DNA of 64,000 nt. Source: Thermoproteota archaeon (lineage in GTDB: Archaea; Thermoproteota; Methanomethylicia; Culexarchaeales; B10-G16). The notes beneath the pieces are model-generated. The model worked only from the letters and a program-made list of their open reading frames with translations, did no database searches and had not been told where the DNA came from. Positions 1 to 9,067 of the stretch are shown here, piece by piece. The stretch lies in assembly GCA_003649185.1 (NCBI GenBank), contig QMRB01000001.1, positions 1-64,000 on the forward strand, given 5' to 3'. The stretch's first letter is position 1. Each line of letters begins with the position of its first letter. The position numbers and the translations under genes were made by a program.

Positions 1-26
1 ATTACATTTTGAAGATATAATAGTAA

Positions 27-785
27 TTATTGTTTATCTCTAAGAGATTTTGAAGCTTCCATTTCAATGTTGCCGATTAACTTGGAGATTGCCGTTTCTC
101 TGCTCTTCCACTGCATTATTCGATTTTCTTCAACTTCAATTTTCACCTCGTTCACTAAGTCATATATAAATGGAATATGCTTCCAATCTAAATACCATTT
201 CTCCGGCTTCTCACCTTTACAGGTTAAAACTATGTTTCTTCCAATGTTTACTGCATCCAGTATTGATGATCTTTTCGCTAGAACATCTCCTTTCTCATGA
301 TAGTATGCTAGAGCCCAGGGAGGAATATTTATTCCCATACTGTTAAGTATGGAGTATAGATTTGCAATTACTTGGATTGTGCCACTGTCATTTCCACAGG
401 CAATTATCCCTGCAACTTTTCCCTCTAATGGGCATTGTTCACCCATTGTAGCCATATTTTCGAAGACTGTTAATCGATCTATGAAGATTTTCATTTGAGA
501 AGATGGAGAATACCAGTAGACTGGTGTTGCCATTATGAAGCCGTCAGCCATTAAAATTTTATCGTAGAGAAATTTCATGTCGTCATCGAGCACACAGGGA
601 TATCTGCAGGCCTCTTGAATATCGCTTAAACAGCCTATGCAGGGTTTAAGCATATAGTCGTATAGATGTATAATTTCGGTTTCCGCTTCAAATCTTTCAG
701 CAGCTTTCAACGCTACGGAGAGAAGTTTAAATGTGTTTCCATATTTTCTAGGTGAACCGTTAAATCCTAATATGCGAACAACCAT
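27..785 (-). CDS. NADPH-dependent FMN reductase / iron-sulfur flavoprotein family
   Basis: Flavodoxin-fold redox protein of about 253 residues, probably cytosolic. The N-terminal GSPRKYGNT segment (residues 10-18) is the phosphate loop that holds FMN in this family. Four cysteines at about residues 49, 52, 60 and 64 form a cluster like the one that binds a 4Fe-4S centre in archaeal Isf proteins, and TPVYWYSPSSQMK (about 87-99) is the usual FMN-side loop. I chose the ATG at 785 because a strong GGAAGGTGA lies 5 nt upstream; the in-frame GTG 9 nt earlier overlaps that site. The electron partner cannot be told from sequence. The family is clear, the Fe-S cluster likely, and the physiological role unknown. 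Confidence 0.85.
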   Translation of the reverse strand: MVVRILGFNGSPRKYGNTFKLLSVALKAAERFEAETEIIHLYDYMLKPCIGCLSDIQEACRYPCVLDDDMKFLYDKILMADGFIMATPVYWYSPSSQMKIFIDRLTVFENMATMGEQCPLEGKVAGIIACGNDSGTIQVIANLYSILNSMGINIPPWALAYYHEKGDVLAKRSSILDAVNIGRNIVLTCKGEKPEKWYLDWKHIPFIYDLVNEVKIEVEENRIMQWKSRETAISKLIGNIEMEASKSLRDKQ

Positions 786-955
786 AAAATTCACCTTCCA
801 ATTATAGTTTAGGAGAACGCCCGTAAAATTCGAATTGAACTTACATTAATAAAAAATAAAATGTTTAATTAAATTTTCGATTATCCGATAATTCAACTGA
901 AAGTTAGCCTTAAATTTTAATTGACTATTAGATTAAGGATATTAGGAGTGTATGG

Positions 956-2146
956 ATGGAGATGGATAGACTGCTAATTTTAAGCTGGATAATCTATGCA
1001 TCCTTCTATTTATGTAGAGTGAATTTTTCAATCGCCATGCCGCATATTGGATTGGAATTGAAGATTGGAGAATTGGAGCTCGGCTTTATGGCTTCAGGAT
1101 TTTTCGCAACCTATTCGATTGGACAGTTGATCAATGGATATTTGAATGTTAAATATGATGTTAAAAGAATGCTTGTGATAGGAGTTTTAGGTTCAAGTAT
1201 AAGTACATTGATTCTGGGATTCAGCTACAACTATAATTTAGATTTAATTTTATGGGTTTTAAACGGATATTTTCAGTCGATCGGTTGGCCCTCCACCGTT
1301 AAATTGATCTCGATCAATGCTGACATGGAAAAACTTGGAAGACGGTTCGGACTGTTCAATACAAGCTGGACTCTCGGCCATGCAATCTCATGGCTTGCCA
1401 CAGGAATCATTATATATAGTTTTGGATGGAGGATGGGCTTCATCTTCAATGGTTTCGCCTTTCTTACAATAGCTCTCGCAGCCGTCACGCTCATTCCTCA
1501 GAGAAACATTGACTATCATTCTGGAGGAGAAAAATATGGGAAGATTAAAGTAATGAAAGATTTGGAGAATTTAAAAATCAAATTCCTAATTTTATTGTCA
1601 ATAATTTTTCTTTTATCGGATGGTGTAAGATACGGACTTATAACTTATCTTCCCTCCTACATTTATATGCTTGAAAATTCAACTTTAAATGCAACTTATA
1701 CATCTATAGTTCTTCCATTGGCTGGAAGTATTGGAATGCCCATTATAGGATGGTTTTCAGATAAAGTTAAATATAAAATTGCCCCCCTAATTGTTTTAAC
1801 AGTTTTTACAGCTTTAATGCTTGCAGAGTTTCCGAAAATCTATGTTTGGAATAAAATTTATGGAATTGTCATTCTCATTTTAATCAGCATTCTACTTTAC
1901 GGATTGCAGTCTCAAGTAACATCGGCCATTCCTGTTGAGATTTCAGGTGTAAAATATTCTTCATTTTCAGCGGGCATGATAAATGCTGTGGGATCTCTGG
2001 GAGCATTCATCTTCAATCTTTCCGGAGGAGCTATAATAGACTATTTGGGATATTTATGGCTTTTTAGCCTTTGGAGTTTAACTCAAATTTTACAGGCTGT
2101 AATACTACTTTATGCACATACAAAATATAAAAATGAAACTATTTGA
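956..2146 (+). CDS. MFS transporter, organophosphate/hexose-phosphate antiporter-like
   Basis: Integral membrane protein of 396 residues with about 12 hydrophobic segments, a normal length for the major facilitator superfamily. The N-terminal YASFYLCRVNFSIAMPHI stretch resembles the first helix of the GlpT/UhpT organophosphate:phosphate antiporter branch, and GWFSDKVKYK near residue 265 is the second-half MFS loop. The substrate is not determinable; a phosphorylated sugar or glycerol phosphate is a family-based guess. The start at 956 is supported by GGAGTG about 10 nt upstream; the ATG at 952 is out of frame and closes at once. The 3' end overlaps the convergent nitrilase-family gene by 8 nt. 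Confidence 0.8.
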   Translation: MEMDRLLILSWIIYASFYLCRVNFSIAMPHIGLELKIGELELGFMASGFFATYSIGQLINGYLNVKYDVKRMLVIGVLGSSISTLILGFSYNYNLDLILWVLNGYFQSIGWPSTVKLISINADMEKLGRRFGLFNTSWTLGHAISWLATGIIIYSFGWRMGFIFNGFAFLTIALAAVTLIPQRNIDYHSGGEKYGKIKVMKDLENLKIKFLILLSIIFLLSDGVRYGLITYLPSYIYMLENSTLNATYTSIVLPLAGSIGMPIIGWFSDKVKYKIAPLIVLTVFTALMLAEFPKIYVWNKIYGIVILILISILLYGLQSQVTSAIPVEISGVKYSSFSAGMINAVGSLGAFIFNLSGGAIIDYLGYLWLFSLWSLTQILQAVILLYAHTKYKNETI

Positions 2147-2951
2147 CCAGGTTATAGTATAGTTCAGGTCTTCTCTGCTCCAATTGAGGTAGCAGTCTCC
2201 TCACATTTAAAACCCTCTGCAATGATAAATCTGCATATATTATGTGATCTTCCATTTCACCTGCATCGGCAACTATTACGCCGAAAGGATCGATTATTAC
2301 ACTTCTACCGCAAAAGCAGGGTTGAGTCTGATTTGCCATGACAACGTATAATCCGTTTTCAATGGCTCTTGCTCGAAGCATAGTTAAAAGATGAACCTCC
2401 TTTAAAATGCCGCTGAACCATGCTGAGGAGACGCATAAAAGATTGCAGCCTTCAACAGCCAGGGTTCGAGCATTCTCTGGGAAGCGAACATCATAGCATA
2501 TTAACATGCCTATATTGAAATCGCCGATTTTAACGGGTTTAGATAAACTTTCACCCGGAATTATTATGGAAGATTCCTTAATGTTGAAAGCGTCGAAGAG
2601 ATGTGTCTTCCTATAGACGGATAGGATGCAACCTCTATTTGAAATGAGAATGGAAGTGTCATAAATTCTTCGCTCATCCATTTCGCTACGCTCATTAATG
2701 CTCACTATAACATTTATATTGTAGCTTTTCGCAGCATCTCTAACTGCATTTACGAAGGGGCCGTTTATAGGTTCCGATAAATTTTCTAGGAGATCTTTCC
2801 TAAGCGGATAGAACATGGAATATTCTGGGAAGACTATTAGATCTGCTTCTTTTTCAGAAGCTTCCTCAATTTTGGAAAGTATTCTCCTTAAATTGGAATC
2901 CTTATTTGATGTTGCATTCATCTGGACGGAGGCAACCTTCAAGTTTTGCAC
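2139..2951 (-). CDS. Carbon-nitrogen hydrolase (nitrilase superfamily)
   Basis: Cytosolic amidase-type enzyme of 270 residues, the typical length for one CN-hydrolase domain. The catalytic triad is visible: Glu43 in FPEYSMF, Lys115 in YRKTHLFD and Cys152 in LICYDVRFPE. The family hydrolyses small amides or omega-amides; the Nit2-like omega-amidase branch is a reasonable guess, but the substrate cannot be assigned. The start is uncertain: GTG at 2951, or TTG 9 nt later, which would have the GGTG as a weak ribosome site. The 3' end overlaps the MFS gene tail to tail. Confidence 0.85.
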   Translation of the reverse strand: MQNLKVASVQMNATSNKDSNLRRILSKIEEASEKEADLIVFPEYSMFYPLRKDLLENLSEPINGPFVNAVRDAAKSYNINVIVSINERSEMDERRIYDTSILISNRGCILSVYRKTHLFDAFNIKESSIIIPGESLSKPVKIGDFNIGMLICYDVRFPENARTLAVEGCNLLCVSSAWFSGILKEVHLLTMLRARAIENGLYVVMANQTQPCFCGRSVIIDPFGVIVADAGEMEDHIIYADLSLQRVLNVRRLLPQLEQRRPELYYNLVK

Positions 2952-3013
2952 CGAAAAGTAATGGAATTTAGCGATTATATTTGTTTAGATAAAATGCAAT
3001 GTATCAGCTTTTC

Positions 3014-3559
3014 CTATTCTATTTTTATCTCGAAGCCTTCATCTTCTCTGCTTTTCTTCTTCTCCAATTTAACCTCTAAGACACCATTCTTATAGTTTGC
3101 TTTAGCAGATTCCACTTTAACCTTTGCTGGCAGTTTAACTTCTTTATAATATTTTCTGTCTCCAGATTCTGCTTGGATGATCAATTTGTCATCTGAAATC
3201 TTCAATTTAATATCCTCTTTATTTACACCTGGAATCTCAGCTATAACGGAAATTGTTTTTCCATCTTCAAATACATCTACAAGAGGCTCCCTCTCCTCCC
3301 CTATGCTGGGTTTTCCTGAAACTCTTCTGACATTGCCGAATTCTCTTATTATTGGCCTTCCATCTGGACCTATGGTCATCGAAAATCCATATATGAATGG
3401 TCCTTTAACCTCTCCTTTCCCTAAAAGTTCTTCAGGATTTAAATTCATGAACATTCTGAATATTCTGTTCAACTCTCTTTCCAAATCTTCAAACTCCTCT
3501 GGAAGATTGCTGAATATGTCATCAAATATGTCTCTTCTCCGCCTTCTCCACCATGACAA
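3014..3559 (-). CDS. Small heat-shock protein, Hsp20/alpha-crystallin family
   Basis: ATP-independent holdase chaperone of 181 residues. A charged N-terminal arm starting WWRRRRRDIFDDIF and a glutamate-rich helical stretch lead into a C-terminal alpha-crystallin domain (about residues 90-181) with the strand motifs PLVDVFEDGKTISVIAEIPGV and YKNGVLEVKLEKK. The family forms oligomers that hold unfolded proteins. I placed the start at TTG 3559 because GGAGGTGA sits 5 nt upstream; a longer start at 3574 would put that site inside the gene. The upstream 60 nt contain AT-rich TTAAATTTAAATTTA, a likely TATA region. Confidence 0.9.
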   Translation of the reverse strand: MSWWRRRRRDIFDDIFSNLPEEFEDLERELNRIFRMFMNLNPEELLGKGEVKGPFIYGFSMTIGPDGRPIIREFGNVRRVSGKPSIGEEREPLVDVFEDGKTISVIAEIPGVNKEDIKLKISDDKLIIQAESGDRKYYKEVKLPAKVKVESAKANYKNGVLEVKLEKKKSREDEGFEIKIE

Positions 3560-3652
3560 TTTATTCACCTCCAAAAGAAGTAAAATTCAATTGCATGGAA
3601 TAAATTTGAAAGCATAAATTTAAATTTAACCTTTAATTGAAAAGGAGAAAAG

Positions 3653-4135
3653 TTAGCTTTTCAAAGCTTTTATGATCTCTCTGCAGAAGTATGGAAGATC
3701 TTTTGAAATTCTGGAGGAGATTAAATTGCCATCTCTAACAACTGGTTCATCCAAATATATTGCTCCAGCATTTATCACATCATCTTTAATTGCAGATACA
3801 CATGTTATTCCCCTACCTTTCAATACACCTGCAGAGATTAATGCTTGAGGAGCGTGGCAGAGGGATGCCACGATCTTTCCACCATTAAACATTTCCCTAA
3901 CAAAATCTAGAACTTCTCAATATCTTCTAAGCCTATCAGGAAGCCATCCGCCTAGAATTATGAAATAGTTGAAATCTTCCGGCTTGGCTTCTGAGATTAA
4001 CAGGTCGACTTTTACGGTTAATCCATGTTTGCCAGTTATGGGATCCCTCCTCCAATAACCTTAAATAGGGATGGAATAATTCTAGATCTTCAAATTCTCT
4101 TTAACAAGTATCGCTACTCTCCTAGCATTTCTCAT
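3653..4135 (-). pseudogene. Broken DJ-1/PfpI family gene
   Basis: Remnant of a DJ-1/PfpI-type glutamine-amidotransferase-like protein. The intact C-terminal half (3653-3892) holds the nucleophile-elbow motif ASLCHAPQ and the family signature IKDDVINAGA. Upstream the frame is disrupted at least three times. After MRNARRVAILVKE one base is missing before FEDLELFHPYLRLLEEG. A short in-frame segment (roughly six codons) is lost before DPITGKHGLTVKVD. A TGA stop at 3917-3919 then replaces the usual residue in RLRRY-x-EVLDFVREM. Because the damage combines deletion, frameshift and nonsense, I read it as a true pseudogene rather than a sequencing error. Nothing in the breaks folds as an intron. Confidence 0.8.
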
Positions 4136-4198
4136 CACATATTAATATCTTACATGGAGTTGGAATAAAGTTTTATAAAGATTTTCCATTTCAAACTG

Positions 4199-6016
4199 TT
4201 AAGCAGAATTTTCATCGGTTACTATTGCTTCAGCCTCTTTTCCTATCTGTGAAATGTAAAGTTGATAGTATAATCCTTTCTTTGCCATGAGTTCTTCATG
4301 GGTACCTATCTCTCTGATCTCGCCGTTCTCAAGCACTATTATTCTATCCCAGTCTCTTGCAAGTGTAAGTCTATGCGCTATAATTATTGCCGTCCTATTC
4401 TCTAAAAGCTTTTTAACAGCGTTTTTAATCATTTTTTCAGTCATTGGATCCACTGCGCTTATAGCTTCATCCAATATTAGGATAGGTGGATCTCTGAGCA
4501 TTGCTCTTGCAAATGAAATTAACTGTTTTTCACCAGTGGAGAGCAGTCTTCCAGCTTCTCCTGCATCGGTTTGATAGCCATTGGGCATTCTCATAATGAA
4601 ATCGTGGATTCCAAGTTTCTTGCATACCTCGACGACCTCTTCATCCGTGGCGTTAGGCCTTCCAATTCTAATATTATCCATAACCGTTCCTGGAAATAGA
4701 AATGTATCTTGAGGTACAAAACCAATCTGTCTTCTAAGAGAAATTTGCTTAACCCTTCTAATATCATGTCCATCTATCAGTATTCTTCCCCCTGTAACAT
4801 CGTAAAATCTGCAGAGCAAATAGACCATGGTCGTTTTTCCAGCACCTGTTGGACCTACAATTGCAATCTTCTCTCCTGGAGAAATCTCTAAATTAATATT
4901 CTTCAGAACTTCGATTCCAGGAATATAGTGGAAGGAGACATTATCATAAACTATGTGGCCTTTAACTCTAGGCAGTTCCACAGCATCCACATTATCTTTC
5001 ACAGCGATCTCCGAGTCGATTACTCTGAAAATTCTTTCAGCAGCAGCGAAGGCCGATTGAATTGAACTGTACATGTTCACCAATTGAAGTATTGGACCTG
5101 TAAATCTTCCAACATATGCTATGAAAGCGACAAGTGTTCCAACTTCTATGCCGCCTATACTGCTCAGGTAGCCTCCATACCAGAGAACACCTACCAGTGC
5201 AGCTGTGGATATTAAATTTATTATCGGCCAGAAAAGGGCGCTGAGCTTTCCAGCCTCAATGTTTGCTTGAAAAGTTTCTCTTGAAGATTCCCTGAACATT
5301 CTATTCGCCTGTTCTTCTCTTCCAAATGCTTGAATAACTCTTATCCCTGCAACACTCTCCTGAACTCTAGTCGTCACCTCAGCTATCTTTTCCCTAGTCT
5401 TTCTATAGGCCCTTCTAAATCTCGAACTGAAGAGATAGGAGACGAGAAACATGGCTGGAATTATAAGTAGAACGGCTAATGTTAATGGAATGTTGAGGAG
5501 GAACATGGCTATAACTACGCCTATAAGGGAGAATATGCTTCCTATTACGCTGAAAACTCCTGAAACCATAACTTCTCTCAAAGTGCTCGTATCATTTATA
5601 GTTATCGAGATAAGTTCTCCTGCACGTTTATCAGCATAATATTTGAATGATTGATTTAAAAGTTTGCTGAAAACTTCATTTCTAATATCATATATGAATT
5701 TCTGTCCGAGAAACTGTAATGAATATGATTGGATTACGGAGGAAATCCAACCTAAAACTGCAACTCCAATATAGAGTAAACTCATAATGAGAAGTCCGCT
5801 TAAATCTCCCTTGAGAATATAGTTATCTATGGTTTTTCCAAGAATATAGGGCATGGCAAGATTGGCTAGAGATCCTAGAACAATGCATATTATAACAGCT
5901 GCAAGGGCGGATTTGTAGGGTAAAAAGTATTTGACAAGCCTTTTGGTTAGGATGATTGCAGGTGTCTCTGCACGTTCCTCCTTCATACCCATACTGCGTC
6001 TAAAGTGAAATCCCAT
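4199..6016 (-). CDS. Heterodimeric ABC exporter subunit with canonical Walker B glutamate
   Basis: Half-transporter of 605 residues: six membrane helices (about 35-330), then a nucleotide-binding domain with Walker A GPTGAGKT (388-395), Q-loop Q436, signature LSTGE (492-496), Walker B LILDE ending in the catalytic Glu517, and switch His548. The signature motif is degenerate (LSTGE instead of LSGGQ) while Walker B is intact. This is exactly complementary to the neighbour at 6000-7862, so the two should pair as one exporter with one active and one degenerate ATP site. The start has AGGAGGTGA 6 nt upstream and lies inside the end of the upstream gene (17-nt overlap), implying translational coupling. 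Substrate unknown; lipid or drug export is typical. Confidence 0.92.
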   Translation of the reverse strand: MGFHFRRSMGMKEERAETPAIILTKRLVKYFLPYKSALAAVIICIVLGSLANLAMPYILGKTIDNYILKGDLSGLLIMSLLYIGVAVLGWISSVIQSYSLQFLGQKFIYDIRNEVFSKLLNQSFKYYADKRAGELISITINDTSTLREVMVSGVFSVIGSIFSLIGVVIAMFLLNIPLTLAVLLIIPAMFLVSYLFSSRFRRAYRKTREKIAEVTTRVQESVAGIRVIQAFGREEQANRMFRESSRETFQANIEAGKLSALFWPIINLISTAALVGVLWYGGYLSSIGGIEVGTLVAFIAYVGRFTGPILQLVNMYSSIQSAFAAAERIFRVIDSEIAVKDNVDAVELPRVKGHIVYDNVSFHYIPGIEVLKNINLEISPGEKIAIVGPTGAGKTTMVYLLCRFYDVTGGRILIDGHDIRRVKQISLRRQIGFVPQDTFLFPGTVMDNIRIGRPNATDEEVVEVCKKLGIHDFIMRMPNGYQTDAGEAGRLLSTGEKQLISFARAMLRDPPILILDEAISAVDPMTEKMIKNAVKKLLENRTAIIIAHRLTLARDWDRIIVLENGEIREIGTHEELMAKKGLYYQLYISQIGKEAEAIVTDENSA

Positions 6017-7862
6017 TGCTATTCACCTCCTCGCCTGTAGCTTCAACCTTTACGGCTTCCTTACCTGTAAGGATTGCCTTCTGCTTCTTATAGAGCTCCA
6101 CATATATACTATAGTATAATCCTCTCTTCTTGACGAGTTCTTCATGGGTACCTATCTCTTTAATCACACCTTTATCTAACACAATTATTTTATCTGCCAG
6201 TAAAATTAATGGAAGCCTCTGAGTCACTATGAACGTTGTACGTCCCTTCATCAATTTCTTTAAATCTTCAACCAGTTCTCTCTCGGTTTCAGCGTCGAGA
6301 TTCGAGGTTGGATCATCTAGAATTAGAATTTTTGCATCGGCAACTAGGGCTCTTGCAATCGTCAACCTCTGCTTCTGTCCTCCTGAAAGGGTTATACCTC
6401 TCTCTCCGATGATAGTGTCATAACCTTTTGGAAGTGAAACTATGAAGTCATGGATCTTCGCTATTTTAGCGGCTTTAATTATATCGCTCATAGATGCCTT
6501 TGGATTTGCAAGTTTAATGTTATCTTTAAATGATCCTGCAAATATGAATGGTTCTTGAGAGACTATTGCTATCTGCCTTCTAAGAGACTTCAATTTTACA
6601 TCTCTAATATCATATCCATCTATGAGAATTTTTCCTTCAGTTACATCGTAAAATCTCGGAATCAATCTTATTAAAGTGCTTTTTCCTGAACCTGTCGGAC
6701 CAAGTATAGCTATCTTCTCACCAGGCTTAACAGTTAAATTAATATTTTTCAATACGAATTTTCCTGGAATATAGCCGAATGAAACATTTTTGAATACTAC
6801 TTCACCTTTAATTGGAGGCAGTTCAACTGCGTTAGGCTTCTCCTCAACTTCCGGAACCCTGTTGATTATTTCGAAGAGACGCCTTGCAGATGTCATGGAT
6901 CTCTGAAAGCTTGCGATGAAGAATCCTATGCTTCTTACAGGCCACATCAACATTAGAAAGTACGAGTTGAAGGCTGCAAGTGAGCCGACTGTGAATTCCC
7001 CGTTAATTATCGCTACTCCGCCAAAATATAGGATTGCACTCATAGCGAATGCTAAAACTAGGAAGCCGCTCTGCCCATATGTAACTCTTAACTTTGCAGC
7101 TTTCAAAGAGAGTTTAAGGAAGGTTTCATTCTCCCTCTTAAACTTCTCTATCTGATAATTCTCAATGTTTAAAGCTTTAACCGTTCTGAAACCTGTCAAA
7201 CTGTTATCTGCAACCGAAGTTAAAACTCCAACTTGATATCTTATCTTCGAGTATAATGGAAATATGATACGGCTATATTTAATATTTAATAGCATTATTA
7301 TGGGAATGAATATTGCAGCTATAAGTGTAAGCTTAGGGCTCATACTATACATGTTTATGAAGGCTAAAATTATTAGGAAGACTGTTTGAAGGATTCGGGC
7401 TAATTGATAGGCTAGGAAACGTGTTAAACGATCAGTATCATTGGTAACTCTTGCAACGAGCTGTCCAATGGGCATTTTATCGAAGAATGCAAATGACTGT
7501 CTTTGAATTGCACTGAAAACGACATTTCTTAAGTCGAGAACAACACTTTGAGAGAACAAGACGCTTAAATATCTTTGAAAATAGCTTGTAATCGAATTTA
7601 AACATGAAACTAAGAAGATTAGTAGGGAGTAGAAGGTTACAGCTTCAAATGATCCTTTAATGATTCCTGCATCTATAACCATTCTGGTAAAATTGGGGGT
7701 TAACACGGAGAATTGTGAACCTATAAACATGAATATGACGGATAGTAGGAAGTATTTCCACTTCCTCATAATATATGGGATTAAATGTTTGAATGTTTGG
7801 AGGGAGGACTCTCCCTTACTCTGCGTTTCCATTTTGGTCCTTTCGTCGCCTATCCTCTTCAT
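6000..7862 (-). CDS. Heterodimeric ABC exporter subunit with degenerate ATP site
   Basis: Partner half-transporter of 620 residues with six membrane helices (about 35-330) and a C-terminal ATPase domain. Walker A is GPTGSGKS (388-395) and the signature LSGGQ (492-496) is canonical. Walker B reads LILDD, so the catalytic glutamate is Asp517, and the switch histidine is replaced by Gln548 (IVTQRL). In TM287/TM288-type exporters this combination marks the subunit whose Walker motifs build the non-hydrolytic site. The gene is first in the operon, with GGAAGGGTGA 7 nt before the ATG, and it overlaps the downstream subunit. Function as a multidrug-resistance-like exporter is inferred. Confidence 0.92.
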   Translation of the reverse strand: MKRIGDERTKMETQSKGESSLQTFKHLIPYIMRKWKYFLLSVIFMFIGSQFSVLTPNFTRMVIDAGIIKGSFEAVTFYSLLIFLVSCLNSITSYFQRYLSVLFSQSVVLDLRNVVFSAIQRQSFAFFDKMPIGQLVARVTNDTDRLTRFLAYQLARILQTVFLIILAFINMYSMSPKLTLIAAIFIPIIMLLNIKYSRIIFPLYSKIRYQVGVLTSVADNSLTGFRTVKALNIENYQIEKFKRENETFLKLSLKAAKLRVTYGQSGFLVLAFAMSAILYFGGVAIINGEFTVGSLAAFNSYFLMLMWPVRSIGFFIASFQRSMTSARRLFEIINRVPEVEEKPNAVELPPIKGEVVFKNVSFGYIPGKFVLKNINLTVKPGEKIAILGPTGSGKSTLIRLIPRFYDVTEGKILIDGYDIRDVKLKSLRRQIAIVSQEPFIFAGSFKDNIKLANPKASMSDIIKAAKIAKIHDFIVSLPKGYDTIIGERGITLSGGQKQRLTIARALVADAKILILDDPTSNLDAETERELVEDLKKLMKGRTTFIVTQRLPLILLADKIIVLDKGVIKEIGTHEELVKKRGLYYSIYVELYKKQKAILTGKEAVKVEATGEEVNSNGISL

Positions 7863-7927
7863 TAAAGCTTCACCCTTCCAGATTATATCACCTATACAAA
7901 TTGTTTATATAAATATTTCGTATATAT

Positions 7928-9045
7928 TTAAGTAAAAACTTTAATATGTTTATATGCTATTGCACATGAACCTTCAGATGAAACCATACATGGCCCCACA
8001 GGATTGGCGGGATTACAGATCTTGCCGAATAGGGGGCATTCTTCAGGCATTATCAATCCTCTGAGAACGTCTCCACATCTACATCCAGGAGGCATATCAT
8101 ATTTCTCCTCAACAGCTACATTGAAAGTTTTAAGGGCATCAAACCTTTCAAATTCATCTTTAAGCTCCAAACCCGACGAGGAGACACGTCCAATACCCCT
8201 CCAATATGCATCTGAAATTTTGAAGACTTCTCTCATAATTTTTTTAGCCTTCACATTTCCCTCAAACTTAACAGCCCTTCCATATTCATTTTCAACTTCA
8301 AATCTTCCTTCATTGATCATATCTATTAGCATAGCTACACCTAAAAGTACATCTATGGGTTCAAATCCCACTATAACCATTGGAACCTTATTTTTAACGG
8401 CTATAGGAATATATGGTTCTACACCTATAATGGTTGAGACGTGGCCTGGACATATAAAGCCATCTATTTTAATTTCACCTAGCTTTAGAAGATAATCCAT
8501 TATGGGCGGTATAAGTAGATGGGCTGAAATTATATGGAAATTTTTGGGAGGATTTTTAAGAAGTATGGAGGCTGTGGATGGAGCTGTGGTCTCGAAGCCT
8601 ATTGCCAAATGAACCACTTCTCTACTGGGATTTCTCTCAGCAATTTTAATTGAATCATAGATGCTGTAGACGACTCGTACATCACCTCCCATGGATTTAA
8701 CATCCATTAAAGAATAATTTACACCTTTAACTCTGAACATGTCTCCAAAAGTTGTTACAATAGCTTTTCCTTTCAATGCCATTTGGACTGCTACTTCAAT
8801 CTTTACAGGTGAAGCTACACATACTGGGCATCCTGGACCTGCCCTCAAATCCACATTTGGAATAAGCGACCTTATACCGTAATGTGTAATTGTATATTCA
8901 TGTTTCGGCCAGCCAGCTATTCTGGCTGTGTGCCGCATACATGCATGATTAAATATTTCCGCCCATCACATCTTCCATTAATATATTTAGTTAACTTTTC
9001 AGCTAGACTTCTATCCCGATATTTTAAAAGGAGTTTTTCAATCAA
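7928..9045 (-). CDS. hypD: [NiFe]-hydrogenase maturation protein HypD, interrupted by a 26-nt intron
   Basis: HypD is the Fe-S scaffold that, with HypC, assembles the Fe(CN)2CO group of [NiFe] hydrogenase. Exon 1 is 9045-8930 and exon 2 is 8903-7928; joined they give 363 residues, normal for HypD. Key motifs after joining are VCGTHEYTITHYGIR (Cys37, His40), GPGCPVC (Cys64, Cys67), GFETTAPSTA, PGHVSTIIG, GFEPIDVL, and the C-terminal cysteine region RCGDVLRG...CPLFG...SSEGSC. Unspliced, exon 1 runs into TAG (8919-8917) just after VCGTQPE, so only a 42-residue peptide would form. I chose TTG 9045 because GAGGTG lies 6 nt upstream. It follows metG by 22 nt, in an apparent mtd-metG-hypD operon. 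No hydrogenase or other hyp genes are in view. Confidence 0.9.
8904..8929 (-). other. Minimal archaeal BHB intron within hypD
   Basis: Read on the minus strand, this region folds into a canonical bulge-helix-bulge. The outer helix is TATG (8939-8936) with CATG (8902-8899). A 3-nt bulge AAA (8905-8903) lies on the 3' side. The 4-bp central helix is CGGC (8935-8932) with GCCG (8909-8906). A 3-nt bulge ACA (8931-8929) lies on the 5' side. The 7-bp inner helix is CAGCCAG with CTGGCTG, closed by loop AATAG. The archaeal endonuclease cuts after the second base of each bulge; doing so removes exactly 26 nt and joins GGC-AC to A-CAT-GAA, restoring Gly-Thr-His-Glu in frame. That both structure and protein agree argues strongly for a real intron. 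Splicing itself is not observed here. Confidence 0.85.
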
Positions 9046-9067
9046 ATAGGACACCTCGAAAATTTAT

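Noticed and set aside
3917-3919. TGA as selenocysteine codon in the DJ-1 gene
   Set aside because: The site aligns with a non-conserved residue of the family, not a catalytic Cys, and two other lesions already break the gene.
3890-4135. Possible BHB introns explaining the DJ-1 breaks
   Set aside because: I looked for paired 3-nt bulges around each break and found none; the changes are single-base loss, deletion and a nonsense codon.
8350-8380. GGGTTCAAATCCCA looks like a tRNA T-arm
   Set aside because: It lies inside hypD where it codes the conserved GFEPIDV segment on the minus strand; no acceptor, D or anticodon arms flank it.
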